Below, one piece after another: positions 50,139-58,550 of a DNA stretch of 64,000 nt. The stretch is from the NCBI GenBank assembly GCA_964423505.1, contig CAYREX010000006.1, forward strand, positions 62,001-126,000. The letters are read 5' to 3'. The notes under the pieces were generated by a model. It searched no databases and had not been told where the DNA came from. It saw only the letters and a list, made by a program, of their open reading frames with translations. The DNA is from CAYREX01 sp964423505 (GTDB taxonomy: Bacteria > Fermentibacterota > Fermentibacteria > Fermentibacterales > JCC-6). Within the stretch, counting starts at the first letter, position 1, and each line of letters starts with the position of its first letter. The position numbers and the translations under genes are program-made.

Positions 50139-51190
50139 ACCGGCTTCCTGCCCGGCCTGGGCGGCGGACCCCCGTGCCATACGGCCATGGCCAGCGGACA
50201 CCGCCTGCCGCACCTCCTGGAGGGCCTGCCCCTCCCGGTGAGGAAGTCCGGGTCTCCCCCCTCACCTGCCCAGCCGTCCGGCTCCAGCCTGACCATCACG
50301 TCCACGACGCCGGGCCCCATCTGCCTGACCCGCTCCTCCACCTCCCTGATGAGGCCGAAAGCCTGGCCCACGGTCAGGTCACGGTCTACGACGACGTGCA
50401 TGTCCGTCTGGACCCCCTCCCCCTGGAGCCTGGTCCTGAGGTCGTGGACCTCCTGCACGCCCTCCACCGACATCGCGAGAGCCCGTATCTCCTCCCTTAT
50501 CTCCTCCGGCGCCGAGGAGTCGGCCAGCTCCCAGAGCGCCGGGCTCAGTACGGAGAGGCCGCTCCGCATTATGAACACGCTGACCACCGCCCCCCCCAGC
50601 CCGTCGAGGAACGAGAGCGAGGGGGAGAGCTTCGCCCCCAGCAGAGCGACAGCCACCGGGATCGAGCTGAGGGCGTCCGACCTGTGGTGCAGGGCGTTCG
50701 CCACGAGCGCCGGGGAGCGGAGCTCCGCGCCCCTCGAGAGGGTCCAGCGGCAGAGCGCCTCCTTGGAGAACACCGCGGCGAGCGCGATGACGAAGGCGGC
50801 CCAGCCTATCCCGCGCGGCGCCGGGTCAAGCACCGCTGCGATCGACCGCCAGGCCACCACCGCGCCGGTGGCGAGGAGAAGGAGGCCCAGGAAGCCGGTG
50901 ACCATGGTCTCTATGCGGGCGTGGCCGTGCGGGTGCGTCTCGTCGGAGGGGCGGCTCCAGAAGCGGACCCCGACGATGATGGTGATGTCGGAGATGCAGT
51001 CGGTGAGGCTGTGGACGCCGTCGGCCAGCAGCGCCCTGCTCCGGGCCAGCAGGCCTCCGGCCAGCTTGAGCGCGGTGAGGAGGAGGTTCAGGAGCAGGCC
51101 GAGCAGGGCCGTCCTGCGGGTGCCGGAAGCCCTCCTGGCGGCCTCCGACTCCGGGGCGTCCGGCGAGCCGAGGCGGGCGCCGCCGGCCAG
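50135..51190 (-). CDS. CDF-family metal cation efflux transporter, probable CTG start
   Basis: A cation diffusion facilitator of about 351 residues. The family N-terminus (RRTALLGLLLNLLLTALKLAGG, LLADGVHSLTDCISD, HPHGHARIETM) is encoded upstream of the first ATG at 50905, in the same frame, so that ATG is internal. Metal ligands: Asp pair in ADGVHSLTD and His/Asp in NALHHRSDALSS. The C-terminal domain (SVEGVQEVHDLRTRLQGEGVQTDMHVVVD) is the usual cytoplasmic regulatory fold. No ATG, GTG or TTG exists in frame before 50905; CTG 51190, six bases after GGGAGGG and just past the upstream stop, is the best start. Confidence 0.85.
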   Translation of the reverse strand: MAGGARLGSPDAPESEAARRASGTRRTALLGLLLNLLLTALKLAGGLLARSRALLADGVHSLTDCISDITIIVGVRFWSRPSDETHPHGHARIETMVTGFLGLLLLATGAVVAWRSIAAVLDPAPRGIGWAAFVIALAAVFSKEALCRWTLSRGAELRSPALVANALHHRSDALSSIPVAVALLGAKLSPSLSFLDGLGGAVVSVFIMRSGLSVLSPALWELADSSAPEEIREEIRALAMSVEGVQEVHDLRTRLQGEGVQTDMHVVVDRDLTVGQAFGLIREVEERVRQMGPGVVDVMVRLEPDGWAGEGGDPDFLTGRGRPSRRCGRRCPLAMAVWHGGPPPRPGRKPV

Positions 51191-51191
51191 C

Positions 51192-52595
51192 TCAGCCCTC
51201 CCCTCCCCCGGCCACCCTCCGCAGGTAGCCGGCGTAGAAGCCCACCGCCCTCAGGTAGTCCTCGGCGCCGAGCGACTCCCCCTCCGAGTGGAGGACGCCC
51301 ATACCCTCTCCGCCCAGCGGGACCGGGACGAACCTGTATACCCTCTCGGCCGCCCGGCGGTAGTGGCTGGAGTCGGTGGCCGCGGGGAAGATGCCGGGCG
51401 CCACCGGCAGGCCGGGCCAGACGGTCCGGGCGGTCTCCACAATGGCCCTGTACTCCTCGGCCTCCTCCGGCGAGACGCCGGATGCCTCGCGGACCTTCCG
51501 GGGGTCCTCCAGGGAGGCGGTGACGCCGAGCGGCTCAGTTACTCCCCGGATGTGCTCCATGACGTCGTGGACCGTGCAGCCGGGGGTCGGCCTGACGTTC
51601 ACCAGGGCGTGCGCCTCGGATGGGAGCACGTTCTCCCTGTCGGCCCCGGCGAGGACGGTGGGAGCCATGGTGGTCCTCACCAGGGCGTTGCCCTCGGGCC
51701 ACCGGGCTACGGCCTCGGCCAGCGCCTCGCCGTCGCCGCTCGCTCCGCCCAGCTCCGGGGCCAGCATGTCCGAGGTGGCCTCCAGCATCCGCAGGACCGG
51801 TTCGGGGGGAGAGACCGGCATCGGGGTCTGCTCCAGGTCCGCCACCGCGCGGCAGAGGATGCCGGCCACGGTCCTCGAAGGCGGCCTGGAGGCATGGGCC
51901 CTGCTTCCCCTGCATGTCAGCCGGACCGTCATGTAGCCCTTCTCGGCGAGGCCTACGACCGCCACATCGCCGTCGAGCCAGGGGTAGGTCATAAGGTAGC
52001 CGCCCTCGTCGAGGAGAGACCTGCAGGAGACCCGCCTGGAGAGGAGCAGGCGGGTCACCGCCCCGGCCCCGAGGAGCCCCCCCACCTCCTCGTCGTGACC
52101 CATCGCCAGCAGGATGGTCCTCCGGGGGGCGAAGCCCTCGGAGAGGAGGTTCTCGCAGGCCTGGAGCATGCCGGCGACGCCCACCTTGTAGTCGACGGCG
52201 CCCCTGCCCCAGACCCTCCCCTCCCGGAGCGCCCCGGAGAAGGGGGGGTGGGGCCAGGCGTAGAGGTCGCCCGGGGGCACCACGTCCAGGTGGGCGGTCA
52301 GCATCACCGGCAGGAGCCGGTCGTCGGCCCCCGGCCAGGTGTAGAGCAGGCTGCAGCCGGCGACAGTCTCCCGGCTCATGACCCCGTGTACCCGGGGGTA
52401 GCGCTCCTCCAGGACATCATGCAGCCGCAGGAATGGTGCCGGGTCGATGTCCTCCGCCGGGAGCGATGAGACGGTCGGCACGGCGAGGGTCGCGCCGAAC
52501 GCCTCGAGCTCCCCCCCGGTGTCCCTGGTCAGGTGGTCCTCCTTCCGGCCGGTGGCGCACAGCTCGACCATAATCCCGGGAGGTGCCTTGTCCAT
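51192..52595 (-). CDS. M20-family metallopeptidase (ArgE/DapE/CPS1-like)
   Basis: A 467-residue zinc hydrolase. Metal and catalytic residues: TAHLDVVPPGDL (His, Asp), GRGAVDYKVG (bridging Asp), GHDEEVGGLLGAG (catalytic Glu and ligand Glu), LDEGG and the C-terminal VLHSEGESLGAEDY (His). The lid domain GYMTVRLTCRGSRAHASRP is present. Its length and LRLHDVLEERYPRVH region resemble carboxypeptidase S-type members. ATG 52595 is used; ATG 52571 is an alternative. It is first in an operon with the CDF, aminotransferase and glycosyltransferase genes. Confidence 0.9.
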   Translation of the reverse strand: MDKAPPGIMVELCATGRKEDHLTRDTGGELEAFGATLAVPTVSSLPAEDIDPAPFLRLHDVLEERYPRVHGVMSRETVAGCSLLYTWPGADDRLLPVMLTAHLDVVPPGDLYAWPHPPFSGALREGRVWGRGAVDYKVGVAGMLQACENLLSEGFAPRRTILLAMGHDEEVGGLLGAGAVTRLLLSRRVSCRSLLDEGGYLMTYPWLDGDVAVVGLAEKGYMTVRLTCRGSRAHASRPPSRTVAGILCRAVADLEQTPMPVSPPEPVLRMLEATSDMLAPELGGASGDGEALAEAVARWPEGNALVRTTMAPTVLAGADRENVLPSEAHALVNVRPTPGCTVHDVMEHIRGVTEPLGVTASLEDPRKVREASGVSPEEAEEYRAIVETARTVWPGLPVAPGIFPAATDSSHYRRAAERVYRFVPVPLGGEGMGVLHSEGESLGAEDYLRAVGFYAGYLRRVAGGGEG

Positions 52596-52622
52596 AGTCC
52601 CCGCCGTCCAGATAGTAAGTTC

Positions 52623-54461
52623 ATGCTGACCGCTGCCCTGCTCCTTCTGGCCGCCGCCCCGCCGGGACCCGCTCCCGAGCCGGAGGTGCCGCCCCTGCAT
52701 CTGCCGGCGCCCTCGCCGCACGCCCTGGCCCACGCGGAGCACCGGGGCAGCGTCTGCCTCTCCGTTTCCGGGGAGGACCTGGGTGCCGAGCTGACCGCCA
52801 CGGTCTTCGGGTTCCTTCCCTACTGGGTGGGGGACGTCCGGCTGAGGTACGACCTGCTCAGCGTGCTCGCCTGCTTCTGCGTGGACATGGGCGCCTCGGG
52901 GGAGATCACCGGCTGGAACGGCTATCCGGGCAGCTTCCAGGCGGCGATGGACTCGGTCTCGGCCGCCGGGGGGACGCCGGTGGTGACGGTGGTGAGCTTC
53001 TCCGGCACGGCCATACACTCCATACTGACGACGAACAGGGAGACCGCCATCTCGACCATGGTGGGGCTGGTGGTCGGTACCCCCGCCGAAGGGGTCTGCA
53101 TCGACTTCGAGAACGTGGATCCCGCTGACAGGGAGGCGCTGGTCTCCTTCACCTGCGACCTCCGGGATGAACTGGACGCCGTCGCTCCCGGGAGCCACCT
53201 CTCCGTCTGCACACCGGCGGTGGACTGGGGAGACGCGTTCGACTACGCCGCTCTCGCCGGGCCGTGCGACGCGCTCTTCATCATGTGCTACGCCTTCTCC
53301 GGCTCGTGGTCCGGGGTGGCCGGGCCCAACTGTCCCCTGGTGGGCTGGGGCTACTCTCAGGAGAGTCCCTCGAACATGAGCTGGACAATGGGGGACTACG
53401 CCAGGAACGCCCCGGAGGCCCACGGGCGGCTGGTGCTGGGCGTCCCCTACTACGGCCACGAGTGGGAGACCGAGGGGAGCGGCACCCATTCCCCGGTCAG
53501 CGGCTCCTGCGCAACGCTCACCTACGAGGCTCTGGCCGGCAGGGCGGAGACCCACGGACGGCTCTGGGACGCCGAGTCGCTCACCCCGTGGTACAGGTAC
53601 TACTCGGGCGGCTGGCACCAGGGCTGGTACGACGACGTGGAGTCCCTCGGGCTCAAGTACGACATGGTCAGGCAGGCGGGACTCCAGGGCATGGGGATAT
53701 GGGCCCTGGGCTACGACGGCGGGCGGCCGGAGCTGTGGGAGCTCATAGAGGAGGACTTCGCCGGTGAGGTCTGGGAGGACGACACGCTGGACAACCTCGA
53801 GAGCGGCTGCGTCGTCGGCGGGCCCGCCCGGTACTGGCGGGTGGTTGCGGGCAGCGGCGTCCGGCGCGGGCACTTCTATACCTACTCCATATCCTCCCCG
53901 CCGGACGTGAGCTGGATCGAGTGGCGGCTCCCCGGCCCGGACCACGGGCAGGTGGAGCTGGAGGCGTACCTGCCGGAGGGCGGCGAGGCCACCGTCACCT
54001 ACGTGGTATCAACGGCCGGCGGCGCGCTGGACTCGGTCGAGGTGGACCAGTCGCGGCACCAGGGCGAGTGGGTCCCGCTGGGAGGGCCGTACGGAGCCTC
54101 CGGGCGTATCGTCGTCAGGGCCGGCGACTGCACCGGGAGCACCGGCGAGAGGATAGTGGCGGACGCAGTGCGGTGGTCGGGGACGACCGGATGCGGGGAG
54201 AGGGGTGTACAGGCGGAGGCCCCGGCTCCGGAGGTCCTCGGCAGCCCGGGGCCGAGCCCGGCCCTCCTGGTTCCGGCATCTTCGCTTCGGAGGAGCGTCG
54301 GTCTATACGACGCCTCGGGCAGGAGAGTCGGTGAGTGGGAGCTGCCGGCGGGAGGAGACCTCCTGCTGCTCCCCTGCGAGGGGCTGCCCGCCGGGGTCTA
54401 CGTGGCGGCGGTCCGCTCCGACGGGGCCGCACGCGGTGCGATGATGGTCCTGCTCAGGTGA
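52623..54461 (+). CDS. Secreted GH18 glycosidase with golvesin-like domain and T9SS-like C-terminal domain
   Basis: A 612-residue exported protein. Signal peptide MLTAALLLLAAAPPGPAP; GH18 barrel ~60-385 (FGFLPYWV, VVTVVSFSG, catalytic D161-F-E163 in GVCIDFENVD, MCYAFSGSWSGVAGP, LVLGVPYYGHEWE, GMGIWALGYDGG), close to YaaH/SleL-type GlcNAc hydrolases. A golvesin C-terminal-like module follows at ~390-525 (DQSRHQGEWVPLGGPY ... ERIVADAVRW). The last ~60 residues (VGLYDASGRRVGEWELPAG ... LPAGVYVAAVRSDGAA) match type IX secretion sorting domains. The true start is the signal-peptide ATG 52623. It is divergent from the M20 gene with only 27 bp between. Confidence 0.88.
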   Translation: MLTAALLLLAAAPPGPAPEPEVPPLHLPAPSPHALAHAEHRGSVCLSVSGEDLGAELTATVFGFLPYWVGDVRLRYDLLSVLACFCVDMGASGEITGWNGYPGSFQAAMDSVSAAGGTPVVTVVSFSGTAIHSILTTNRETAISTMVGLVVGTPAEGVCIDFENVDPADREALVSFTCDLRDELDAVAPGSHLSVCTPAVDWGDAFDYAALAGPCDALFIMCYAFSGSWSGVAGPNCPLVGWGYSQESPSNMSWTMGDYARNAPEAHGRLVLGVPYYGHEWETEGSGTHSPVSGSCATLTYEALAGRAETHGRLWDAESLTPWYRYYSGGWHQGWYDDVESLGLKYDMVRQAGLQGMGIWALGYDGGRPELWELIEEDFAGEVWEDDTLDNLESGCVVGGPARYWRVVAGSGVRRGHFYTYSISSPPDVSWIEWRLPGPDHGQVELEAYLPEGGEATVTYVVSTAGGALDSVEVDQSRHQGEWVPLGGPYGASGRIVVRAGDCTGSTGERIVADAVRWSGTTGCGERGVQAEAPAPEVLGSPGPSPALLVPASSLRRSVGLYDASGRRVGEWELPAGGDLLLLPCEGLPAGVYVAAVRSDGAARGAMMVLLR

Positions 54462-54473
54462 GAGCCGGGCGGT

Positions 54474-55430
54474 CTACTCGGTGAGTGTGAACACCCTGAC
54501 GGCGAAGCCCTGCATGCCGAGGCTGTCCACCACCATGGGCTCCATCATCTGCAGGATGGAGACGGCGTCGCCCAGGTCGTAGGCCTCGTAGTCGAACAGC
54601 GTGGCGACCTGCACCCCCCGCTCCTCGTCGTCGAACCGGCGCTCTATCCTCTGGGAGATGGTCTCCACGAAGCCGTCCAGCTGCGACTGGCTGAACTCGT
54701 CGGAGTAGACGGGTACGTCGTAGCGTATGTCCAGCTCCTCCACGCTGCCCCGCAGCATGCGCGGGGTGAAGTAGAGCTTCACGACCAGCGCCACCGGCTG
54801 GCTGTCCGGACCCGGGGTCTCCAGCCTCGTCAGCGGGGCGTCGACGTACTCCGTCTCGGTGGTGTCGGTCCAGGCGCAGAGCCTGTCAACCGTCAGCGGC
54901 TCGAAGTCCCGCTGGTTTATCTTCTGCACGACGTAGCTGGCCGCTCCCCTGAGCGGTGCGGACCAGGGACCGACGAACGAGACGGTGGAGCCCTCCGGTA
55001 TCATGCCCATGTCGACGTTCGCCCTCGGAAGGGCCAGCGTGGCGCTGTCGTCGAAGACGTAGACGATGTCGGAGCCTATCAGGGTGGCCACGGTATCCTC
55101 TTCCAGCTCGACCGGCATGTCCACCGCGATGGTGTCGCGGGAGGGGGGGACGGGGTTGTAGACCGAAGGCTCGGTCGAGGAGATCATGAAGGCGGCGATC
55201 CCGATGCCGACGAGGGCTATGAGAGCCCCTATCTTGCCGTACTCGCCCTTGGTCCTCGGGGTCCTGAACTCCTGTCTCTCCTTGAAGGGGACCGGCTTGT
55301 CGGACCGCTCCCGGAGCGAGCTCCGCTTCTCGCTTGCGGGCAGGTTCTGAACGGACAGCTCGAAGCCGCAGTTCTCGCACTTGCCCTTGTCACGACCCTC
55401 GTTGTTGTGACCGCAACAGCGGCATACCAT
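54474..55430 (-). CDS. Zinc-ribbon single-pass membrane protein of unknown function
   Basis: A 318-residue protein. An N-terminal zinc ribbon (CRCCGHNN ... KCENCGFEL, residues 3-23), a basic linker, one membrane segment (IGALIALVGIGIAAFMI, ~67-83), then a ~230-residue extracytoplasmic domain of alternating strands and helices that I do not recognise. The C-terminal part (DEERGVQVATLFDYEAYDLGDAVSILQMMEPMV) may be helical. It sits 28 bp downstream of the SurA-like lipoprotein gene and probably shares its transcript. Confidence 0.7.
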   Translation of the reverse strand: MVCRCCGHNNEGRDKGKCENCGFELSVQNLPASEKRSSLRERSDKPVPFKERQEFRTPRTKGEYGKIGALIALVGIGIAAFMISSTEPSVYNPVPPSRDTIAVDMPVELEEDTVATLIGSDIVYVFDDSATLALPRANVDMGMIPEGSTVSFVGPWSAPLRGAASYVVQKINQRDFEPLTVDRLCAWTDTTETEYVDAPLTRLETPGPDSQPVALVVKLYFTPRMLRGSVEELDIRYDVPVYSDEFSQSQLDGFVETISQRIERRFDDEERGVQVATLFDYEAYDLGDAVSILQMMEPMVVDSLGMQGFAVRVFTLTE

Positions 55431-55458
55431 CTGTGACCTCCGTGTGCGCCGGGGACCC

Positions 55459-57117
55459 TCAGGGCTCCGTAATGGTGGTATCCGCGGCCAGGAAGCTGTC
55501 CACGTAATCCCAGTCGACCTCGTAATGATACTCCGCCCTCAGACGCTCTACAAGTGCGGAGATGACCTCCTCCTCCTCCCGGGCGTAGACCAGGTCGCTC
55601 AGCTCATCCTCCGCCTCCTCGAAGCTCGCCTGGTGCTCCTCCGAGACCTCCTCGGTCCTGAAGAGGATGACCCTGCCCCTGGAGAGGCTGCAGGGAACCA
55701 GATCTCCGACCTCCGATGCGAACAGGAGGCTGTCCCACGGGGAGGGGACGTCGTCGGCGGTGAGCGGACGCGTGAGGATGGGGTCGTCCTGCGAGGCCAG
55801 CTCCGGTATCGGCGAGAGGGTGTCGGTCATGGTGAACGGGTCGGCGCCTGACTCCAGGGCCTCGTCCAGGACCTCGACCTGCTCCGGGGTGAGAGCGCCT
55901 ATCGCGCTGAAGACCCTCTCCTCGGGAACGAGCAGCATGTCCCTGTTCTCCTCGAAGACCTCCAGCATCGCCTCCTCGGTAACCTCTATCTGCGGCGCTA
56001 TCACCGAGTCGTAGTAGGTGTCGAGGAGCTCGTTCTCCACGGACCGGTGCGCCACGGACATGACGGAGGGCAGCGTGTCCATGCCCATCTCCCTCGCCTC
56101 CATGGCCATGACGTCGTAGAGGCCGAGTATCATGCAGTAGCTCTCCACCCAGCCCGGGTCCGTGGGGCTCCTGGGCATCATGGGCGGGAGGCTCCGGATG
56201 TTCTCGACCAGGCTGTACAGAGACCTGGAGCCGCCCTCCCAGGCGTAGGCGTCCATGGAGAGCTCCTCCTCGGTGTACGGCTCGTACTCCCCGGTGTCGT
56301 CGGTTGCGTGCTCGGCTACGAGCTCCGGTACGCCGGGGGTCACCGCCAGGCCGCTGCCGACCCTCAGGCTGTCCTCAAGCTCCCGCTTGCGCTCCTCCTG
56401 CAGACGGCCGAGTATCCTGGCGCCTATCTGCTGCTCGAGCTCCGGGAGAGGCGGCAGGTCGTAGACGTAGAGGCTCTCCACCCTGAGGAACCTCCAGCCG
56501 GAGGGGAAGGTGTCCATCGGGGAGACCTCTCCCTGCCCGAGACCCTCCAGCAGCTCCCTGTCGAGGAAGTAGGTCATCTGCATGTCCGTCGGTCCGACCA
56601 GCCCACCGGTGGGCGCGTCGAACTGGATGCTGGTGTGCTCGGTGACCAGCTCCCCCATGTCGGCGCCGGAGACCACCAGCTCCCTGAGGCTGTCGCAGAG
56701 CGCGCTGTCGGCAACGTTCATTGCGCGGTAGACCACCATGGTGCCCATCCGGTCGTAGAAGCTCTGTACCGTGTCCGGCGGCAGCTCGACCCGTCCGAGC
56801 ATCTCGCTCATCCAGGCCGACTGCAGCTGCTCGCGCTCCCTGTCGTGCCGGTAGCGCTGCATGGCGGTCGTGGTGTCCAGACCCATGCTCTCCGCCTCGA
56901 GGAGTATGAGCTGCCTCGATATCATGTTGTCGACTGCTGCGTAGATCCGGGCGGAGTCACCCTCGCATCTCTGGAGGCTCCTCTGCATCAGGTCCCTCGA
57001 GATACTGATGTCGCCGGAGACGGCCTCGTCGGCCGCCGCGGCCTCCCGGGGGGCTTCGGAGCACCCGGCCGCCGCCGCAAGCAGGGCCGCGAGGAGAAGT
57101 GACCAGAGCTTAGGCAT
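55459..57117 (-). CDS. SurA/PpiC-like periplasmic lipoprotein
   Basis: A 552-residue lipoprotein: signal peptide with lipobox LLAAAAGC (Cys19). Helix-rich N-terminus (ISRQLILLEAESMGLDTTTAMQRYRHDREREQLQSAWMSEML) and a parvulin-like segment (PDTVQSFYDRMGTMVVYRAMNVADSALCDSLRELVVSGADMGELVTEHTS ... TGGLVGPTDMQMTYFLDRELLEGLGQGEVSPMDTFPSGWRFLRVESLYVYDLP) as in SurA/PpiC chaperones; a second, degenerate copy is near the C-terminus. A role in outer-membrane protein folding is inferred. ATG 57117 follows GGAGG; an earlier in-frame codon at 57129 is less likely. Confidence 0.8.
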   Translation of the reverse strand: MPKLWSLLLAALLAAAAGCSEAPREAAAADEAVSGDISISRDLMQRSLQRCEGDSARIYAAVDNMISRQLILLEAESMGLDTTTAMQRYRHDREREQLQSAWMSEMLGRVELPPDTVQSFYDRMGTMVVYRAMNVADSALCDSLRELVVSGADMGELVTEHTSIQFDAPTGGLVGPTDMQMTYFLDRELLEGLGQGEVSPMDTFPSGWRFLRVESLYVYDLPPLPELEQQIGARILGRLQEERKRELEDSLRVGSGLAVTPGVPELVAEHATDDTGEYEPYTEEELSMDAYAWEGGSRSLYSLVENIRSLPPMMPRSPTDPGWVESYCMILGLYDVMAMEAREMGMDTLPSVMSVAHRSVENELLDTYYDSVIAPQIEVTEEAMLEVFEENRDMLLVPEERVFSAIGALTPEQVEVLDEALESGADPFTMTDTLSPIPELASQDDPILTRPLTADDVPSPWDSLLFASEVGDLVPCSLSRGRVILFRTEEVSEEHQASFEEAEDELSDLVYAREEEEVISALVERLRAEYHYEVDWDYVDSFLAADTTITEP

Positions 57118-57166
57118 GTGTCCCTCCATGTTCCCGCAGTGTTCGTCTCAACTTATATTCTGGCCT

Positions 57167-57194
57167 AATGTAGCCGGGGAGACCACCTTGTCAA
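57167..57194 (-). promoter_or_regulatory. Promoter for SurA-like lipoprotein gene
   Basis: Minus strand TTGACA (57194-57189), 16 bp spacer, TACATT (57172-57167), 50 bp before the ATG at 57117. Confidence 0.65.
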
Positions 57195-57206
57195 CCGGAG
57201 GCCCTC

Positions 57207-58550
57207 ATGGTCCAGCTCCTTCTGTGCCTGCTCGTGGCGGCGGCTCCCGAGCCGCCGGGGATGCCCTCCCTCCCCTCCGGATGGAGGGCCGGGCTACTGG
57301 CGGTGGACGCGGCTACCGGCGAGGAGCTCCTCTCGGCGAGCGCCGACGAGACCTTCAGGCCGGCCTCCTCCGTCAAGCTGGTCACCACTCTCCTCGCCCT
57401 GGAGGAGCTGGGACCGGCATGGAGATGGGAGACGGCCCTGCTGGCCGACACCGCCGCAGGCAGGCTCTGGCTCGTCGGCGAGGGTGCGCCGCTGCTCAGC
57501 GCCGAGCACCTCTCCGTGATGGCCATGGAGACCGCCGCAACCCTTCCGCCCGGGGAGAGCTGGGAGCTGCTCTGGGACGTGAGCCGTTTCCTGCCGGAGA
57601 GCCACTGCCTGGGCTGGGACCGCGCCGACTGGAGCAGGACCTACTGCCCGCCGGTGGAGGCGTTGAGCATCGGTGACAACGTGCTGCAGGTAGTGGTCTC
57701 CTCTGTGGGGGACACCCTGAGGGCGCTCCACTACCCGGAGCTGCCGGGCCTCAGCCTCTCCCTCTATGTCGAGCGGGGATGGCGCACCTCGCTCGAGTGC
57801 GACGTCTCCGGATGGGACGAGGGACCCCCGACCATGGAGGTCTCCGGGACCATCGAGCCCGGAACGGTGGCCATCCTGTACAAGCCCTTCGCCGGAGCCC
57901 CCTCGGAGCTGGCCTCGATGGCCGAGATGGAGCTGGCCGGCCGGGGGCTGGACCTGGCCGGGGGAGGCCCCGGAGCGCTCGGGGACCGGAGCGGGCTGCA
58001 GACCGTCTCCGTCATGCGCTCCGACCCGCTCTTCGTGGTGCTTGCCTCCATGAACAAGTGGAGCCGGAACATGGTCGCCGAGATGGTCCTCCGGTCCGTC
58101 AGCGCCGAGAGGGGAGTGGAGCCGGCCTCCACCGGCGCCGGGTGCGACCTGGCCGGGGAGATGCTGCTGGAGCTGCTCCCGGACGGAGGCGACTTCGCCC
58201 TGGCCGACGGCTCCGGGCTCTCCCGCCTCAACATGCTCACCCCGCGGCACCTGGCGGCCGTGGTGCGCGCCGGCGCCCGGTCGCCGGAGTACGGTCCGGA
58301 GTTCCTGGCCACCCTCCCGGTGGCCGGCGTGGACGGCACCCTGGCATCCAGGATGGGGAACCTGCCTCCGGGTAGCTTCAGGGGGAAGACGGGTACCCTC
58401 TCGGATACGTCCAGCCTGGCGGGGCTCCTGCGCACCTCCGGCGGCAGGGAGCTCGTGGTGGTGATAATGCTGGAGTACCCGAGCGGGTCCACCTGGACCG
58501 CCAGGGGATGGCAGGACACCGTCGTGAGCCGCCTGTGGGAGGCCTACTGA
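57207..58550 (+). CDS. dacB: D-alanyl-D-alanine carboxypeptidase/endopeptidase (PBP4, peptidase S13)
   Basis: A 447-residue periplasmic penicillin-binding protein that trims or cuts cross-linked peptidoglycan. A short signal sequence (MVQLLLCLLVAAAPEP) precedes LLAVDAATGEELLSASADETFRPASSVKLVTT, with active Ser54 in SSVK (54-57). The SxN motif is in NKWSRNMVAEM, DGSGLSRLNMLTPR is the S13 signature, and GKTGTLSDTSSLAGLL is the KTG box. ATG 57207 follows GGAGG. It is divergent from the lipoprotein gene and convergent on the DPM1-like gene, overlapping its end by 7 bp. Confidence 0.95.
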   Translation: MVQLLLCLLVAAAPEPPGMPSLPSGWRAGLLAVDAATGEELLSASADETFRPASSVKLVTTLLALEELGPAWRWETALLADTAAGRLWLVGEGAPLLSAEHLSVMAMETAATLPPGESWELLWDVSRFLPESHCLGWDRADWSRTYCPPVEALSIGDNVLQVVVSSVGDTLRALHYPELPGLSLSLYVERGWRTSLECDVSGWDEGPPTMEVSGTIEPGTVAILYKPFAGAPSELASMAEMELAGRGLDLAGGGPGALGDRSGLQTVSVMRSDPLFVVLASMNKWSRNMVAEMVLRSVSAERGVEPASTGAGCDLAGEMLLELLPDGGDFALADGSGLSRLNMLTPRHLAAVVRAGARSPEYGPEFLATLPVAGVDGTLASRMGNLPPGSFRGKTGTLSDTSSLAGLLRTSGGRELVVVIMLEYPSGSTWTARGWQDTVVSRLWEAY

